This document shows, in pieces, positions 1-8,612 of a stretch of 45,418 nt of DNA. This DNA is from Paenibacillus sp. 598K. Its GTDB lineage: Bacteria > Bacillota > Bacilli > Paenibacillales > Paenibacillaceae. The stretch lies in contig NZ_BFBX01000065.1 of NCBI RefSeq assembly GCF_003851045.1, positions 2,131-47,548 of the forward strand, read 5' to 3'. Each line of letters begins with the position of its first letter. Within the stretch, counting starts at the first letter, position 1. The position numbers and the translations under genes are program-made. The notes beneath the pieces were generated by a model. The model saw only the letters and a list, made by a program, of their open reading frames with translations, was not told the origin of the DNA and did not search any database.

Positions 1-1
1 G

Positions 2-880
2 GCGGCGGCAGCCGCCCTCGTCGATCCCGAGGAGGAGGCGCGGCGCGCCGAGCGGCTCGCAGCCGTGACGGCGGGAGTCATCCTCACGGATGCGGAGAAC
101 GACCAAGCGGCGGATATCGAAGCGCGGCTCGACTGGCGCTATCCCCATGCTGCGGCGACCGGGCTGGCTGCCAAGACGTCGGTGACGGAGATGAAGCGGC
201 TGCAGGCGGAATACGGGCATGCCGAGGGAGCGATCCCGCTCGAGGAAGCGCGTCATATCGCCCCGAAGCGCGGCGGCTCGCCCCGGCGCGGCGGGCTGCC
301 GCCGGGCTCGTTGCGGCTGCGGCGTCCCCGCTTTATGGAGGAGCGCTCGCTAACCGCTGCCGAGCGCGGCACGGTCAACCATCTGGTCATGCAGCACGCG
401 CCGCTGACAGCGCCGCTCACCATCGACCGGCTCGAGGCGCTGCTCGCAGACATGCAGGAGAGACGTCTGCTGTCGCCGGAGCAAGCCGCTGCGGTCGACC
501 GCGAGACCATCGTCAGCTTTTTCACAAGCCCGCTCGGCGAGCGGCTGTTGGCAGCGGACTGGGTGCGACGAGAGGTGCCGTTCAGTCGGACGCTGCCTGC
601 GGGCCGCATCTATCGGGAGGCCGAGCTGGACGAGACGACGGCAGCGGAGCCGGTGCTTATCCAGGGCGTTATCGATTGTCTGTTCGAGGACGAGCGCGGA
701 CTCGTGCTGATCGACTACAAGACCGATCGGATCTGGATGAGTCAGTGGGAGGAGACGGCCGAGCGACATCGCTTTCAGCTTGAGCTTTACGCAGAGGCGA
801 TCGGCGCTATATTGGACAAGCCGGTGGCCGAGTGCCATGTTTTCTTTTTTGACGGCGGACGATCGGTGCAGTTGACCTGA
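2..880 (+). CDS. addA: ATP-dependent helicase/nuclease subunit A, C-terminal part (truncated by window edge)
   Basis: This is the 3' end of a gene that begins before the window; the frame is open from base 2, so an internal GTG at 65 is not the start. The visible part is the C-terminal RecB-like nuclease domain of AddA, the helicase-nuclease subunit of the AddAB complex that processes double-strand breaks for RecA-dependent repair. Near the end the protein reads VLIQGVIDCLFEDERG followed by LVLIDYKTD. This matches the PD-(D/E)XK core: an Asp in GVID, then DYK with Asp and Lys as metal and catalytic residues, followed by the RFQLELYAEAI helix typical of this family. The helicase motifs lie outside the window. 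No addB is visible; it is usually just upstream. The next gene is unrelated. Confidence 0.9.
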   Translation, partial: AAAAALVDPEEEARRAERLAAVTAGVILTDAENDQAADIEARLDWRYPHAAATGLAAKTSVTEMKRLQAEYGHAEGAIPLEEARHIAPKRGGSPRRGGLPPGSLRLRRPRFMEERSLTAAERGTVNHLVMQHAPLTAPLTIDRLEALLADMQERRLLSPEQAAAVDRETIVSFFTSPLGERLLAADWVRREVPFSRTLPAGRIYREAELDETTAAEPVLIQGVIDCLFEDERGLVLIDYKTDRIWMSQWEETAERHRFQLELYAEAIGAILDKPVAECHVFFFDGGRSVQLT

Positions 881-950
881 TGCGAGGTCGGCTCAGCGCA
901 AGCGAACGCAGCAGCTAAGGGCTAGTATTTTCAAAAAGGTGGGGGTATAG

Positions 951-1607
951 GTGCAAGAGGAACAGCCGGTGAAGCGTTCCTGGTTTACGGGTGTCGTAGT
1001 CGTGTTGCTGGTGGCAAGCCTGACCTACAGCGTGTTCCTGTTCTCGCATAAGCTGCAAAACGACCAACGGGAGAAGGCGCTGAGGGGGGAGCGGATCATC
1101 ACATCGGCATGGGATACGCGGCTCTACACGGAGATGATCATCGAAAACACGCGGAAGCTGCTGGATACCGATGATCTCGGCGAGCGCATCGCTGCTAAGC
1201 AAGCGCTTGGCTACACCTTTGGCGGCTACCCCAAAGGCGTTCAAGCCTTCATCGGGGCAGCGCAGGATATTGAGCCACGCGAGCTGCCTGGTCATCAACG
1301 CAATGCGTTGACCTTCCTGTCGCAGATCGAGCTTTCGGTGCGCAGCATCGGCAATCATGACCAGCCGCTCAGCCCGGAGGAGCGGGCTTATCTGGAGGAT
1401 GTCGTATCGCTGTATGAGCGAATGCATGCGGAGATCAACCGTTTTGGCGTGACGCAGACGACCCAGCAGGAGTCGCTGCTCGTCCTGTCAGAGCTCGAGT
1501 GGGTCGATATGGCCTATGCGATACTGGATATGATGAACGAGCCTGAGGGAGTCCTGTTCGAAGGCGTCAATGCGGAGGATGCAGCGCAGACGGAAGCGGC
1601 GCAATGA
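951..1607 (+). CDS. Membrane-anchored protein of unknown function
   Basis: I do not recognise this 218-residue protein. It has one clear hydrophobic segment at about residues 13-31 (GVVVVLLVASLTYSVFLF), preceded by basic residues. This fits an uncleaved signal anchor with the rest outside the cell. The remainder is soluble, helical and acidic with no cysteines, and the C-terminus is Glu/Ala-rich. The GTG start at 951 is chosen because AAGGTGGGGG lies about 8 bases upstream; no earlier in-frame start has a better site. It lies 70 bases after addA and could be read through from it. A short hairpin (AAGGC/GCCTT, about 1610-1624) follows the stop and may be a weak terminator. No family or function is claimed. 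Confidence 0.75.
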   Translation: MQEEQPVKRSWFTGVVVVLLVASLTYSVFLFSHKLQNDQREKALRGERIITSAWDTRLYTEMIIENTRKLLDTDDLGERIAAKQALGYTFGGYPKGVQAFIGAAQDIEPRELPGHQRNALTFLSQIELSVRSIGNHDQPLSPEERAYLEDVVSLYERMHAEINRFGVTQTTQQESLLVLSELEWVDMAYAILDMMNEPEGVLFEGVNAEDAAQTEAAQ

Positions 1608-1680
1608 CGAAGGCAGCCGCCTTTTGTGAACAATATTCGACGTTATTACGCAGTTTTGTCTAGGATTGACGGATAAAGTG

Positions 1681-1689
1681 TGATATAAT
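1681..1689 (+). promoter_or_regulatory. Extended -10 promoter of the glp operon
   Basis: TGATATAAT is an extended -10 element (TGN followed by a perfect TATAAT at 1684-1689). A TTGACG at 1666-1671 lies only 12 bases upstream, too close for a normal -35, so the extended -10 probably does most of the work. Transcription would start near 1696, placing the whole terminator at 1722-1779 in the leader. Confidence 0.6.
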
Positions 1690-1721
1690 TGGCACAAGTT
1701 AATAAAGGGTAGGAGAACGGG

Positions 1722-1779
1722 AGAACCACAAGCCCCCAAGCTGCGAACGCTCGCAGACTGGGTTCTTGTGGTTCTTTTT
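1722..1779 (+). terminator. GlpP-responsive leader terminator upstream of glpD
   Basis: A perfect 11-bp outer stem, AGAACCACAAG (1722-1732) with CTTGTGGTTCT (1765-1775), encloses an inner stem CTGCGA/TCGCAG and is followed directly by a run of T. This is an intrinsic terminator inside the glpD leader. The B. subtilis glpD leader has the same design: the GlpP protein with glycerol-3-phosphate binds the leader and allows read-through. The glpP gene lies in the operon itself, which supports that reading. GlpP control is inferred; the hairpin and T-run are seen directly. Confidence 0.85.
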
Positions 1780-1808
1780 ATATTTTATCATGGAGGGAGC
1801 TTCCGATT

Positions 1809-3554
1809 ATGAGACCATTCTCGGCTGCGGAACGCGAGCAAAGATTAGTAAGGATGCAGAATAGCGAATATGATATCCTGATCATAGGAGGCGGCATTAC
1901 CGGCGCAGGCATCGCGTTGGACGCCCAGACTCGAGGGATGAAGACGGCGCTGATCGAGATGCAGGATTATGCCGGCGGCACGTCGAGTCGCTCGACCAAG
2001 CTGGTCCATGGCGGGCTGCGATATCTCAAGCAATTGCAGGTGAAGATGGTCGCCGATGTCGGCAAGGAACGCGCGGTCGTCTACGAGAACGGGCCGCATG
2101 TAACGACGCCCGAGTGGATGCTGCTGCCCTTCTACAAGGGTGGCACGTTCGGCGCGCTGTCGACCTCGTTTGGTCTGCGGCTCTACGACTACCTCGCTGG
2201 CGTCAAGCGGGAGGAGCGCCGCAAAATGCTGAACGTCGATGCGACGGCCGCCAAGGAGCCGCTGCTCAAGAAGGAAGGTCTGCTCGGCGGCGGCACCTAT
2301 GTCGAGTATCGGACCGATGACGCCCGTCTGACGATCGAGGTGCTCAAAAAAGCGGTAAGCGCCGGGGCTGATGCCGTCAATTACCTAAAGGCGGAGAAGC
2401 TGCTCTACGACAATGGCAAGCTGACCGGCGTCATCGCCAAGGACAGCATCGATGGCAAGGAATATCGCATCATGGCTCGTCAGATCGTCAATGCGGCTGG
2501 TCCGTGGGTCGATGAGCTGCGCGCCAAGGATCATTCCAAGCGCGGCAAGACGCTGCGTCTGACCAAAGGCGTCCATCTCGTCTTCGACGGCGCGCGCTTT
2601 CCGCTGCGCCAGGCGGTATACTTCGACACCAAGGATAAGCGGATGATCTTCGCGATCCCCCGCGACGGCAAAACCTATGTCGGCACGACTGATACGGACT
2701 ATATCGGCGATACCGCCTACCCGCGGATGACCGAAGCCGACCGAGCCTACCTGTTGGCAGCTTGCAACGAGATGTTCCCGGGCGTCAGACTGACTGATCG
2801 CGATGTCGAATCTAGCTGGGCCGGGCTGCGTCCGCTCATCTACGAGGAGGGCAAGTCGCCATCGGAGGTATCGCGGCGCGACGAGATCTTCACCTCTCCG
2901 TCCGGTCTGATCACGATCGCCGGCGGCAAGCTGACCGGCTATCGCAAGATGGCCGAGCATGTGACGGATCTGATCGCCAAGCGATTGCCGGTCGGCAGCG
3001 GGCCTGCATGGAAGCCATGCTCGACACGGACGATGCCGCTCTCGGGCGGCGATGTCGGCGGTTCGCGAGCGTTCCCGGGCTTCGTGCGGCGGATGACGGC
3101 AGAGGGCGAGCGGCTCGGGTTGTCCGGCGCGGAGGCGCGGCTGCTGACCGAGCGCTACGGCTCCAATGTGAGCGAGCTGTACCGGCTCGCGCAAGAGTGG
3201 CGGGCGGAGGAGGCGCATGGCCTGCCGAGGATCGTCTATGCGATAGTCCGGTACAGCATCGAGTCCGAGATGGCGCTGAAGCCGGTCGATCTGTTTATTC
3301 GCCGGACAGGCGCGCTGTTTTTTGACATCGATTGGGTAAGGACATATAAGGGGCAAGTAATCGAGTATATGGCTGACAGCCTGAGGTATACGGAGGCAGA
3401 CAAACAGGCGTACGCGGCAGAGCTGGAGCGCGAGCTGCATGCCGCCGTGACGCCGGAGGACAGGGAGGAGCCGGATGACGCCGGAGAAGCAGATTATATT
3501 GCCGGCAGCAAGACAGATCAAAGATCTGGAGAAGCTGCTGGCCCGAACGTTTGA
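1809..3554 (+). CDS. glpD: Aerobic glycerol-3-phosphate dehydrogenase (FAD, membrane-associated)
   Basis: GlpD oxidises sn-glycerol-3-phosphate to dihydroxyacetone phosphate and passes electrons to the respiratory quinone pool at the inner face of the membrane. The N-terminal dinucleotide-binding motif DILIIGGGITGAGIALDA (about residues 22-39) binds FAD. It is followed by the family signatures GGTSSRSTKLVHGGLRYL and, later, GTTDTDY and SSWAGLRPL. Length is 581 residues, slightly longer than the roughly 555 of B. subtilis GlpD; the extra residues are at both ends. The ATG at 1809 has GGAGGG upstream; an internal Met at residue 17, just before the FAD motif, is an alternative start. It is first in the glp operon, preceded by the leader terminator at 1722-1779, and its 3' end overlaps glpP by 80 bases. 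Confidence 0.95.
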   Translation: MRPFSAAEREQRLVRMQNSEYDILIIGGGITGAGIALDAQTRGMKTALIEMQDYAGGTSSRSTKLVHGGLRYLKQLQVKMVADVGKERAVVYENGPHVTTPEWMLLPFYKGGTFGALSTSFGLRLYDYLAGVKREERRKMLNVDATAAKEPLLKKEGLLGGGTYVEYRTDDARLTIEVLKKAVSAGADAVNYLKAEKLLYDNGKLTGVIAKDSIDGKEYRIMARQIVNAAGPWVDELRAKDHSKRGKTLRLTKGVHLVFDGARFPLRQAVYFDTKDKRMIFAIPRDGKTYVGTTDTDYIGDTAYPRMTEADRAYLLAACNEMFPGVRLTDRDVESSWAGLRPLIYEEGKSPSEVSRRDEIFTSPSGLITIAGGKLTGYRKMAEHVTDLIAKRLPVGSGPAWKPCSTRTMPLSGGDVGGSRAFPGFVRRMTAEGERLGLSGAEARLLTERYGSNVSELYRLAQEWRAEEAHGLPRIVYAIVRYSIESEMALKPVDLFIRRTGALFFDIDWVRTYKGQVIEYMADSLRYTEADKQAYAAELERELHAAVTPEDREEPDDAGEADYIAGSKTDQRSGEAAGPNV

Positions 3555-4041
3555 GACGATCGTCATCCTAGACACGCATATCGGCCAGTTGCAGCCCATC
3601 GTGCAATTGGCCAAGTCGCATGGCAAAAAACCGCTGCTGCACGCCGATCTGATCGGCGGCCTCAAAAATGACGAGGAGGCTGCCGAATACCTCTGTCAGG
3701 TCATCCGGCCCGCCGGCATCATCTCGACGCGCGCGGGCGTGATCGCCAAGACGAAGAAAAACGGCATCGTCGCGATCCAGCGGCTGTTTATGCTCGACAC
3801 CAATGCGCTCGAAAAAAGCTATGCGCTCATGCGGAAGACGGAGCCGGACTACATCGAGGTGCTGCCGGGCGTTATCCCCCATATGATCCAGGAGGTGCGT
3901 GAGCGCACCGGCATCCCTGTCATCGCGGGCGGTCTCGTGCGAACGACCGATGAGGTGCGGCAGGCGATCGAGGCCGGAGCGGTGGCCGTAACGACCTCCC
4001 GCAAGGAATTGTGGGATCAATTTGAAACCAAGTTACGTTAG
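3475..4041 (+). CDS. glpP: Glycerol-3-phosphate-responsive antiterminator
   Basis: GlpP is an RNA-binding antiterminator that senses glycerol-3-phosphate and lets RNA polymerase pass the leader terminator of glp genes. The 188-residue protein matches the family throughout: FETIVILDTHIGQLQPIV near the N-terminus, KPLLHADLIGGLKND, IISTRAGVIAKTKKNG, and a TIM-barrel-like phosphate-binding end with EVLPGVIPHMI, IPVIAGGLV and AVTTSRKELW. The ATG at 3475 lies inside the end of glpD, 8 bases after GGGAGGAG, so the two are probably translationally coupled. The gene sits between glpD and glpK rather than at the head of a separate glpFK unit, so it is downstream of the terminator it is expected to control, a possible positive loop. 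Confidence 0.93.
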   Translation: MTPEKQIILPAARQIKDLEKLLARTFETIVILDTHIGQLQPIVQLAKSHGKKPLLHADLIGGLKNDEEAAEYLCQVIRPAGIISTRAGVIAKTKKNGIVAIQRLFMLDTNALEKSYALMRKTEPDYIEVLPGVIPHMIQEVRERTGIPVIAGGLVRTTDEVRQAIEAGAVAVTTSRKELWDQFETKLR

Positions 4042-5547
<1,506 letters not shown>

Positions 5548-5602
5548 TAGCCATTTGCCCAGTTCCGAATAAGATATAGCAGGAACGAAAGGAGCTGGGA
5601 GG

Positions 5603-5908
5603 ATGGAACAGGTCTCGATGAAGCAGCATTGCGATGAGCATATGCATCGTTATGTGCTGGCGCGTACAAAGGATGGATGGTGCACCGACGGGTTTGTGGA
5701 GCATGTGGACGACAATTATGTATGTCTGGCTGTGCTGTGCGAGGGTCCAGGCAGAGACGACAGAGCTTTTGGACCCTATCCGTATTTCGGCACGCCGTTT
5801 GCCCGGCCGCCGTTATACCCGTACCCCTATTACCCTCGGCGCTATTTTGCCAGACAGGTGTTTCCGCTGGCGGCGCTGCTCGGTTTGTCGCTGCTGCCGT
5901 TTTACTGA
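5603..5908 (+). CDS. Small Tyr/Pro-rich protein of unknown function
   Basis: A 101-residue protein I cannot assign. The N-terminal half is soluble and rich in His, Cys and acidic residues, with a stretch (about residues 15-45) of the form RYVLARTKDGWCTDGFVEHV then DDNYVCLAV. That looks like a small beta-barrel fold; this is only an impression. The middle is a Pro/Tyr/Phe tract (FGPYPYFGTPF, YPYPYYPRRYF), and the C-terminus is hydrophobic (FPLAALLGLSLLPFY). Such composition is common in Bacillales spore-surface proteins, but nothing here proves that. The ATG has AAAGGAGCTGGGAGG just upstream. The gene stands alone: it is separated from glpK and is followed by a strong terminator at 5922-5962. 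Confidence 0.7.
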   Translation: MEQVSMKQHCDEHMHRYVLARTKDGWCTDGFVEHVDDNYVCLAVLCEGPGRDDRAFGPYPYFGTPFARPPLYPYPYYPRRYFARQVFPLAALLGLSLLPFY

Positions 5909-5921
5909 TCGCTTCAGCGTC

Positions 5922-5962
5922 CGCATCGCCCCGGAGCCTCTCTTCGGAGCGATGCGTTTTTT
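5922..5962 (+). terminator. Intrinsic terminator
   Basis: CGCATCGC (5922-5929) pairs with GCGATGCG (5949-5956), with further pairing inside (CCGGA with TTCGG), followed by six T. It ends the transcript of the small Tyr/Pro-rich gene. Confidence 0.85.
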
Positions 5963-6069
5963 CGTTGTTGTCGCAGAGCTGTGTTGGACAAGCTTGGCGC
6001 CCCGCGTGCAGCGATTGTCCGTTTCTGCTATGATAGGATGTATACATATTTGTTCGAGGAGGTCCGGGA

Positions 6070-6417
6070 ATGTCAGATTGTATTTTTTGCAAAATTATCG
6101 AAGGCAGTATTCCGTCCAAAAAAGTGCTGGAAAACGACCAGGTGCTGGCTTTTCACGATATCCAGCCCGCCGCTCCCGTCCATGTGCTGATCATCCCGAA
6201 GAAGCACATCCCGACAATGAATGATGTCGCCGCCGAGGACGGCGAGACGATCGCAGCCGTATTCGCCGCTGCTCGGGAGATCGCCGCAGAGCTGGGGATC
6301 GCCGAATCGGGTTATCGCCTGATCAACAACTGCAATAGCGAGGGCGGCCAAGTGGTCTACCATCTGCACGTTCATCTGCTCGGCGGCGAGCCGCTTGGTC
6401 CGCTGCTTGCGCATTGA
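6070..6417 (+). CDS. HIT family (histidine triad) nucleotide hydrolase
   Basis: A 115-residue HINT/PKCI-like histidine triad protein. The family hydrolyses purine nucleotide phosphoramidates such as adenylated lysine conjugates, acting as a soluble dimer. The N-terminus CIFCKIIEGSIPSKKV and central HVLIIPKKHIPTMNDV are typical. The catalytic triad HLHVHLLGG is near the C-terminus, and Asn residues (INNCNSEGGQ) precede it as expected. Length is normal for the compact HINT group. The ATG at 6070 follows a Shine-Dalgarno GAGGAGG. In many Bacillales a HIT gene lies near rpsU, and rpsU follows here, but rpsU has its own promoter at 6483-6512. Confidence 0.92.
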   Translation: MSDCIFCKIIEGSIPSKKVLENDQVLAFHDIQPAAPVHVLIIPKKHIPTMNDVAAEDGETIAAVFAAAREIAAELGIAESGYRLINNCNSEGGQVVYHLHVHLLGGEPLGPLLAH

Positions 6418-6482
6418 TGCGCTGGTGCGACAGTGCGTTACTAGTATGATGCCCTGTCGCGCCCTGCCGCTGACAATGGAAG

Positions 6483-6512
6483 TTGACACTGACTTTCATT
6501 TTCCCTTATAAT
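6483..6512 (+). promoter_or_regulatory. SigA-type promoter for rpsU-yqeY
   Basis: Perfect TTGACA (6483-6488) and perfect TATAAT (6507-6512), separated by 18 bases, lie about 60 bases upstream of rpsU. This is the best consensus promoter in the window and fits a highly expressed ribosomal protein gene. Confidence 0.8.
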
Positions 6513-6571
6513 GAAGTGTGATAATCCGAGTTATCGTTCTGGACGGTCTGTTCTGGAGGGAGGGAAAACTG

Positions 6572-6745
6572 GTGTCTGAAACAAAAGTTCGCAAAAATGA
6601 GACCATCGATGCTGCACTCCGTCGTTTCAAGCGTTCCATCGCGAAGGACGGCGTTTTGGCTGAGGTCAAAAAACGCAAACACTACGAAAAGCCAAGCGTC
6701 AAGCGTAAGAAGAAATCCGAGGCTGCGCGCAAGAGAAAGTTTTAG
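6572..6745 (+). CDS. rpsU: 30S ribosomal protein S21
   Basis: S21 is a small basic protein of the 30S platform, next to the anti-Shine-Dalgarno end of 16S rRNA, and helps initiation. From the GTG at 6572 the protein is 57 residues: [20 protein letters not shown] then a Lys/Arg-rich helix ending EAARKRKF, the normal size and sequence of Bacillales S21. A longer open frame extends upstream, but GTG at 6572 is preferred because the family N-terminus begins there and GGAGGGAGGG lies just before it. It is followed by yqeY at 16 bases, as in B. subtilis. Confidence 0.95.
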   Translation: MSETKVRKNETIDAALRRFKRSIAKDGVLAEVKKRKHYEKPSVKRKKKSEAARKRKF

Positions 6746-6760
6746 GAGGATCCTTCCAAG

Positions 6761-7204
6761 ATGAACCTTAACGAACGATTAAACGACGATATGAAGCAAG
6801 CGATGAAGAGCAAGGAGAAATTCAAGCTCACTACCATCCGTATGCTTCGCGCGGCCGTCAAAAATCAAGAAATTGAATTGAAGCGTCCGCTTGAAGATGA
6901 CGAGGTGCTTGCGATTTTGAGTCGTGAGATCAAACAACGTAAAGATTCCCTCCAAGAATTTCAAAAAGCCGGCCGTGAAGATTTGACTGCAAATCTCGCA
7001 GCAGAAATAGATATTATTAGTGTTTACCTGCCCCAGCAGCTCACAGAAGAAGAAATCAAAGTGATCGTACAGCAGACCATCCAGGAAACCGGAGCTTCTT
7101 CCAAAGCCGAGATGGGTAAAGTCATGAGCGCCCTGATGCCTAAGGTAAAAGGACGCGCTGACGGTAAACTAGTAAATCAAACGGTTCAACAATTTCTGCA
7201 ATAG
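6761..7204 (+). CDS. yqeY: YqeY family protein (GatB/YqeY domain)
   Basis: A 147-residue protein consisting of the GatB/YqeY domain, which in GatB takes part in tRNA-dependent amidotransfer. The stand-alone YqeY proteins are conserved but their role is not established. Recognised by [20 protein letters not shown], the helix with [16 protein letters not shown] and the C-terminal [19 protein letters not shown] followed by KGRADGKLV, which is the tRNA-binding-like tail of the family. It is cotranscribed with rpsU, as in B. subtilis. AGGAGG precedes the ATG. Base composition is slightly more AT-rich than the genes further downstream, and a strong terminator follows at 7212-7246. Confidence 0.93.
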   Translation: MNLNERLNDDMKQAMKSKEKFKLTTIRMLRAAVKNQEIELKRPLEDDEVLAILSREIKQRKDSLQEFQKAGREDLTANLAAEIDIISVYLPQQLTEEEIKVIVQQTIQETGASSKAEMGKVMSALMPKVKGRADGKLVNQTVQQFLQ

Positions 7205-7211
7205 ATACTTA

Positions 7212-7246
7212 AAAAAACGCCCTCGCGCTGCGAGGGCGTTTTTTTA
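7212..7246 (+). terminator. Intrinsic terminator after yqeY
   Basis: Near-perfect symmetric hairpin: CGCCCTCGC and GCGAGGGCG around a three-base loop, with A-run before and T-run after, so it can work in both directions. It marks the end of the rpsU-yqeY unit and the left edge of the AT-rich insertion. Confidence 0.92.
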
Positions 7247-7247
7247 C

Positions 7248-7298
7248 AATTCTAAGAATTTATAAAATTTCACATTTATATCAGCTTAGAATTCTAAG
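7248..7298. repeat. Palindrome cluster in AT-rich intergenic region
   Basis: CTTAGAATTCTAAG (7285-7298) is a perfect 14-bp palindrome. A third half-site, AATTCTAAG, lies at 7248-7256, so it can also pair as an inverted repeat with CTTAGAATT at 7285-7293. The spacer is almost all A/T. This could be an operator for the oxidoreductase gene at 7496, or a scar of insertion. Neither is shown. Confidence 0.6.
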
Positions 7299-7320
7299 AC
7301 AAAAAGCTCTTCGCGTCTCA

Positions 7321-7376
7321 GAGTTTTGCGAAGCAAAACTAGCTTCGTAAGCATTCGCTTAGGACGACGAAGTCGT
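7321..7376. repeat. Folded repeat element, copy A
   Basis: Two adjacent hairpins. The first is AGTTTTGC (7322-7329), loop GAA, GCAAAACT (7333-7340), a perfect 8-bp stem. The second is CTTCGT (7343-7348) with ACGAAG (7367-7372), enclosing a small hairpin AAGC-ATTC-GCTT (7349-7360). The core CTTCGTAAGCATTCGCTTAG (7343-7362) matches 18 of 20 bases with positions 45371-45390 in the same orientation, and the upstream hairpin is present there with different bases. The folding is seen in the sequence; function is unknown. Confidence 0.7.
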
Positions 7377-7495
7377 TTTTGCTTGGTTGAGAGATTATAG
7401 TCACAAGCAAGGGCGTAACATTAATGCTATTATTAATGCATAAGAAATTTCTTTACCTTTATATTTTAGAAACAAATGCATTGGAGGCCAAGATT

Positions 7496-8500
7496 ATGGA
7501 ACCGTTTCGAGCTTGTATTGTGCGGGAACAAAATCAGCACGTATCTTACTGCGTGGAGAGCATTCAACAGGATTTTTTATCCAAAGGCAATGTAATCATT
7601 AAAGCAGCTTATTCTTCCGTAAACTATAAAGACCACTTGGCGGTGAAAGCGAGAGGGGGCGTTATTCGCAGTTATCCAATGGTACCGGGAATTGATGTTA
7701 GCGGCACAGTTGTGTCTTCCGACACAGATGCATTTCAAGTGGGACAAGAGGTTTTAGTGACTGGCTTTGAGATGGGAATGACACATACGGGCGGTTTTTC
7801 CGATTATGTGCAAGTACCCGAAGAATGGATTGTTCCGCTCCCAAACGGGCTTTCCTTGCGTGATGCAATGGTTATCGGTACAGCCGGGTTTACTGCCGCC
7901 CTTTCGATTGATGCGTTGGAAAGCAACGGAATGACAACATCTGAACAGCCTGAAATTTTGGTAACGGGCGCTTCTGGCGGTGTAGGTAGTGTGGCAATTC
8001 GGCTCTTATCGCAAAGCGGCTACACCAATATATTTGCACTAAGTCGTAAAAAACAGGAAGAACAGCTGCTTTTATCACTTGGAGCCAAAGGAATTGTTTA
8101 CGCGGAAGATGTGATACCAGAGGAAACAAAACCTTTGGGGCAGCAGCGATTCCATTATGTACTTGATACAGTAGGCGGGAATGTGGCATCTGCGCTAATT
8201 CCTCAAATATACTATGGTGGGAGCATCAGCATGTGCGGCAATGCTGGGGGTATCAAAATGGAAACGACAGTGCTTCCTTTCATACTTCGAGGAGTGAATA
8301 TACTTGGTATTGATTCCGTAAATTATCCCATTGAAAAGCGCCCTCACATATGGAAAAAATTTGCGAATGAATGGCACATCATGGACGCACTACGTGTTCA
8401 TGAAATTGCTTTGGATGAATTAGGTAATCCTTTTTCCGCGATTGAACAGGGAACGCATGTCGGTAGAACGATAGTCAAAATCGATGTTACCCGTCCATAA
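7496..8500 (+). CDS. YhdH/YhfP-type quinone oxidoreductase (MDR family)
   Basis: A 334-residue zinc-free medium-chain dehydrogenase/reductase of the YhdH/YhfP group, NADPH-dependent enzymes that reduce activated double bonds (acrylyl-CoA or quinone-like substrates). Seen features: SSVNYKDHLAV near the N-terminus, PGIDVSGTVV, the cofactor motif VTGASGGVGSVAIRLLSQSG, LSRKKQEEQLLLSLGA, DTVGG and SMCGNAGG. The ATG at 7496 is chosen because TTGGAGG lies 8 bases upstream; an open frame extends to 7424 but gives an atypical N-terminus. The gene is markedly AT-richer than its neighbours, with codons such as TTA, ACA and GGA. It sits between yqeY and the NfeD gene, which are normally adjacent. This suggests acquisition by transfer. 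It forms a single-gene unit. Confidence 0.88.
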   Translation: MEPFRACIVREQNQHVSYCVESIQQDFLSKGNVIIKAAYSSVNYKDHLAVKARGGVIRSYPMVPGIDVSGTVVSSDTDAFQVGQEVLVTGFEMGMTHTGGFSDYVQVPEEWIVPLPNGLSLRDAMVIGTAGFTAALSIDALESNGMTTSEQPEILVTGASGGVGSVAIRLLSQSGYTNIFALSRKKQEEQLLLSLGAKGIVYAEDVIPEETKPLGQQRFHYVLDTVGGNVASALIPQIYYGGSISMCGNAGGIKMETTVLPFILRGVNILGIDSVNYPIEKRPHIWKKFANEWHIMDALRVHEIALDELGNPFSAIEQGTHVGRTIVKIDVTRP

Positions 8501-8612
8501 TTTGGCTGCCAAGCAGGGTTACGTAAGGTCAATGTCGAAAAAGTGAAACGCGCGGTCGAATCGATACGTATAAGGGACTATCGAAAGCAAGAAAACAAAG
8601 GAGGGAAACCTG

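Noticed and set aside
1666..1689. TTGACG with TATAAT as a standard promoter for glpD
   Set aside because: Spacing is 12 bases, too short; the extended -10 TGATATAAT is the better reading.
2385..3665. Long minus-strand frame opposite glpD and glpP
   Set aside because: It runs across two real genes and lacks any domain or ribosome-binding site.
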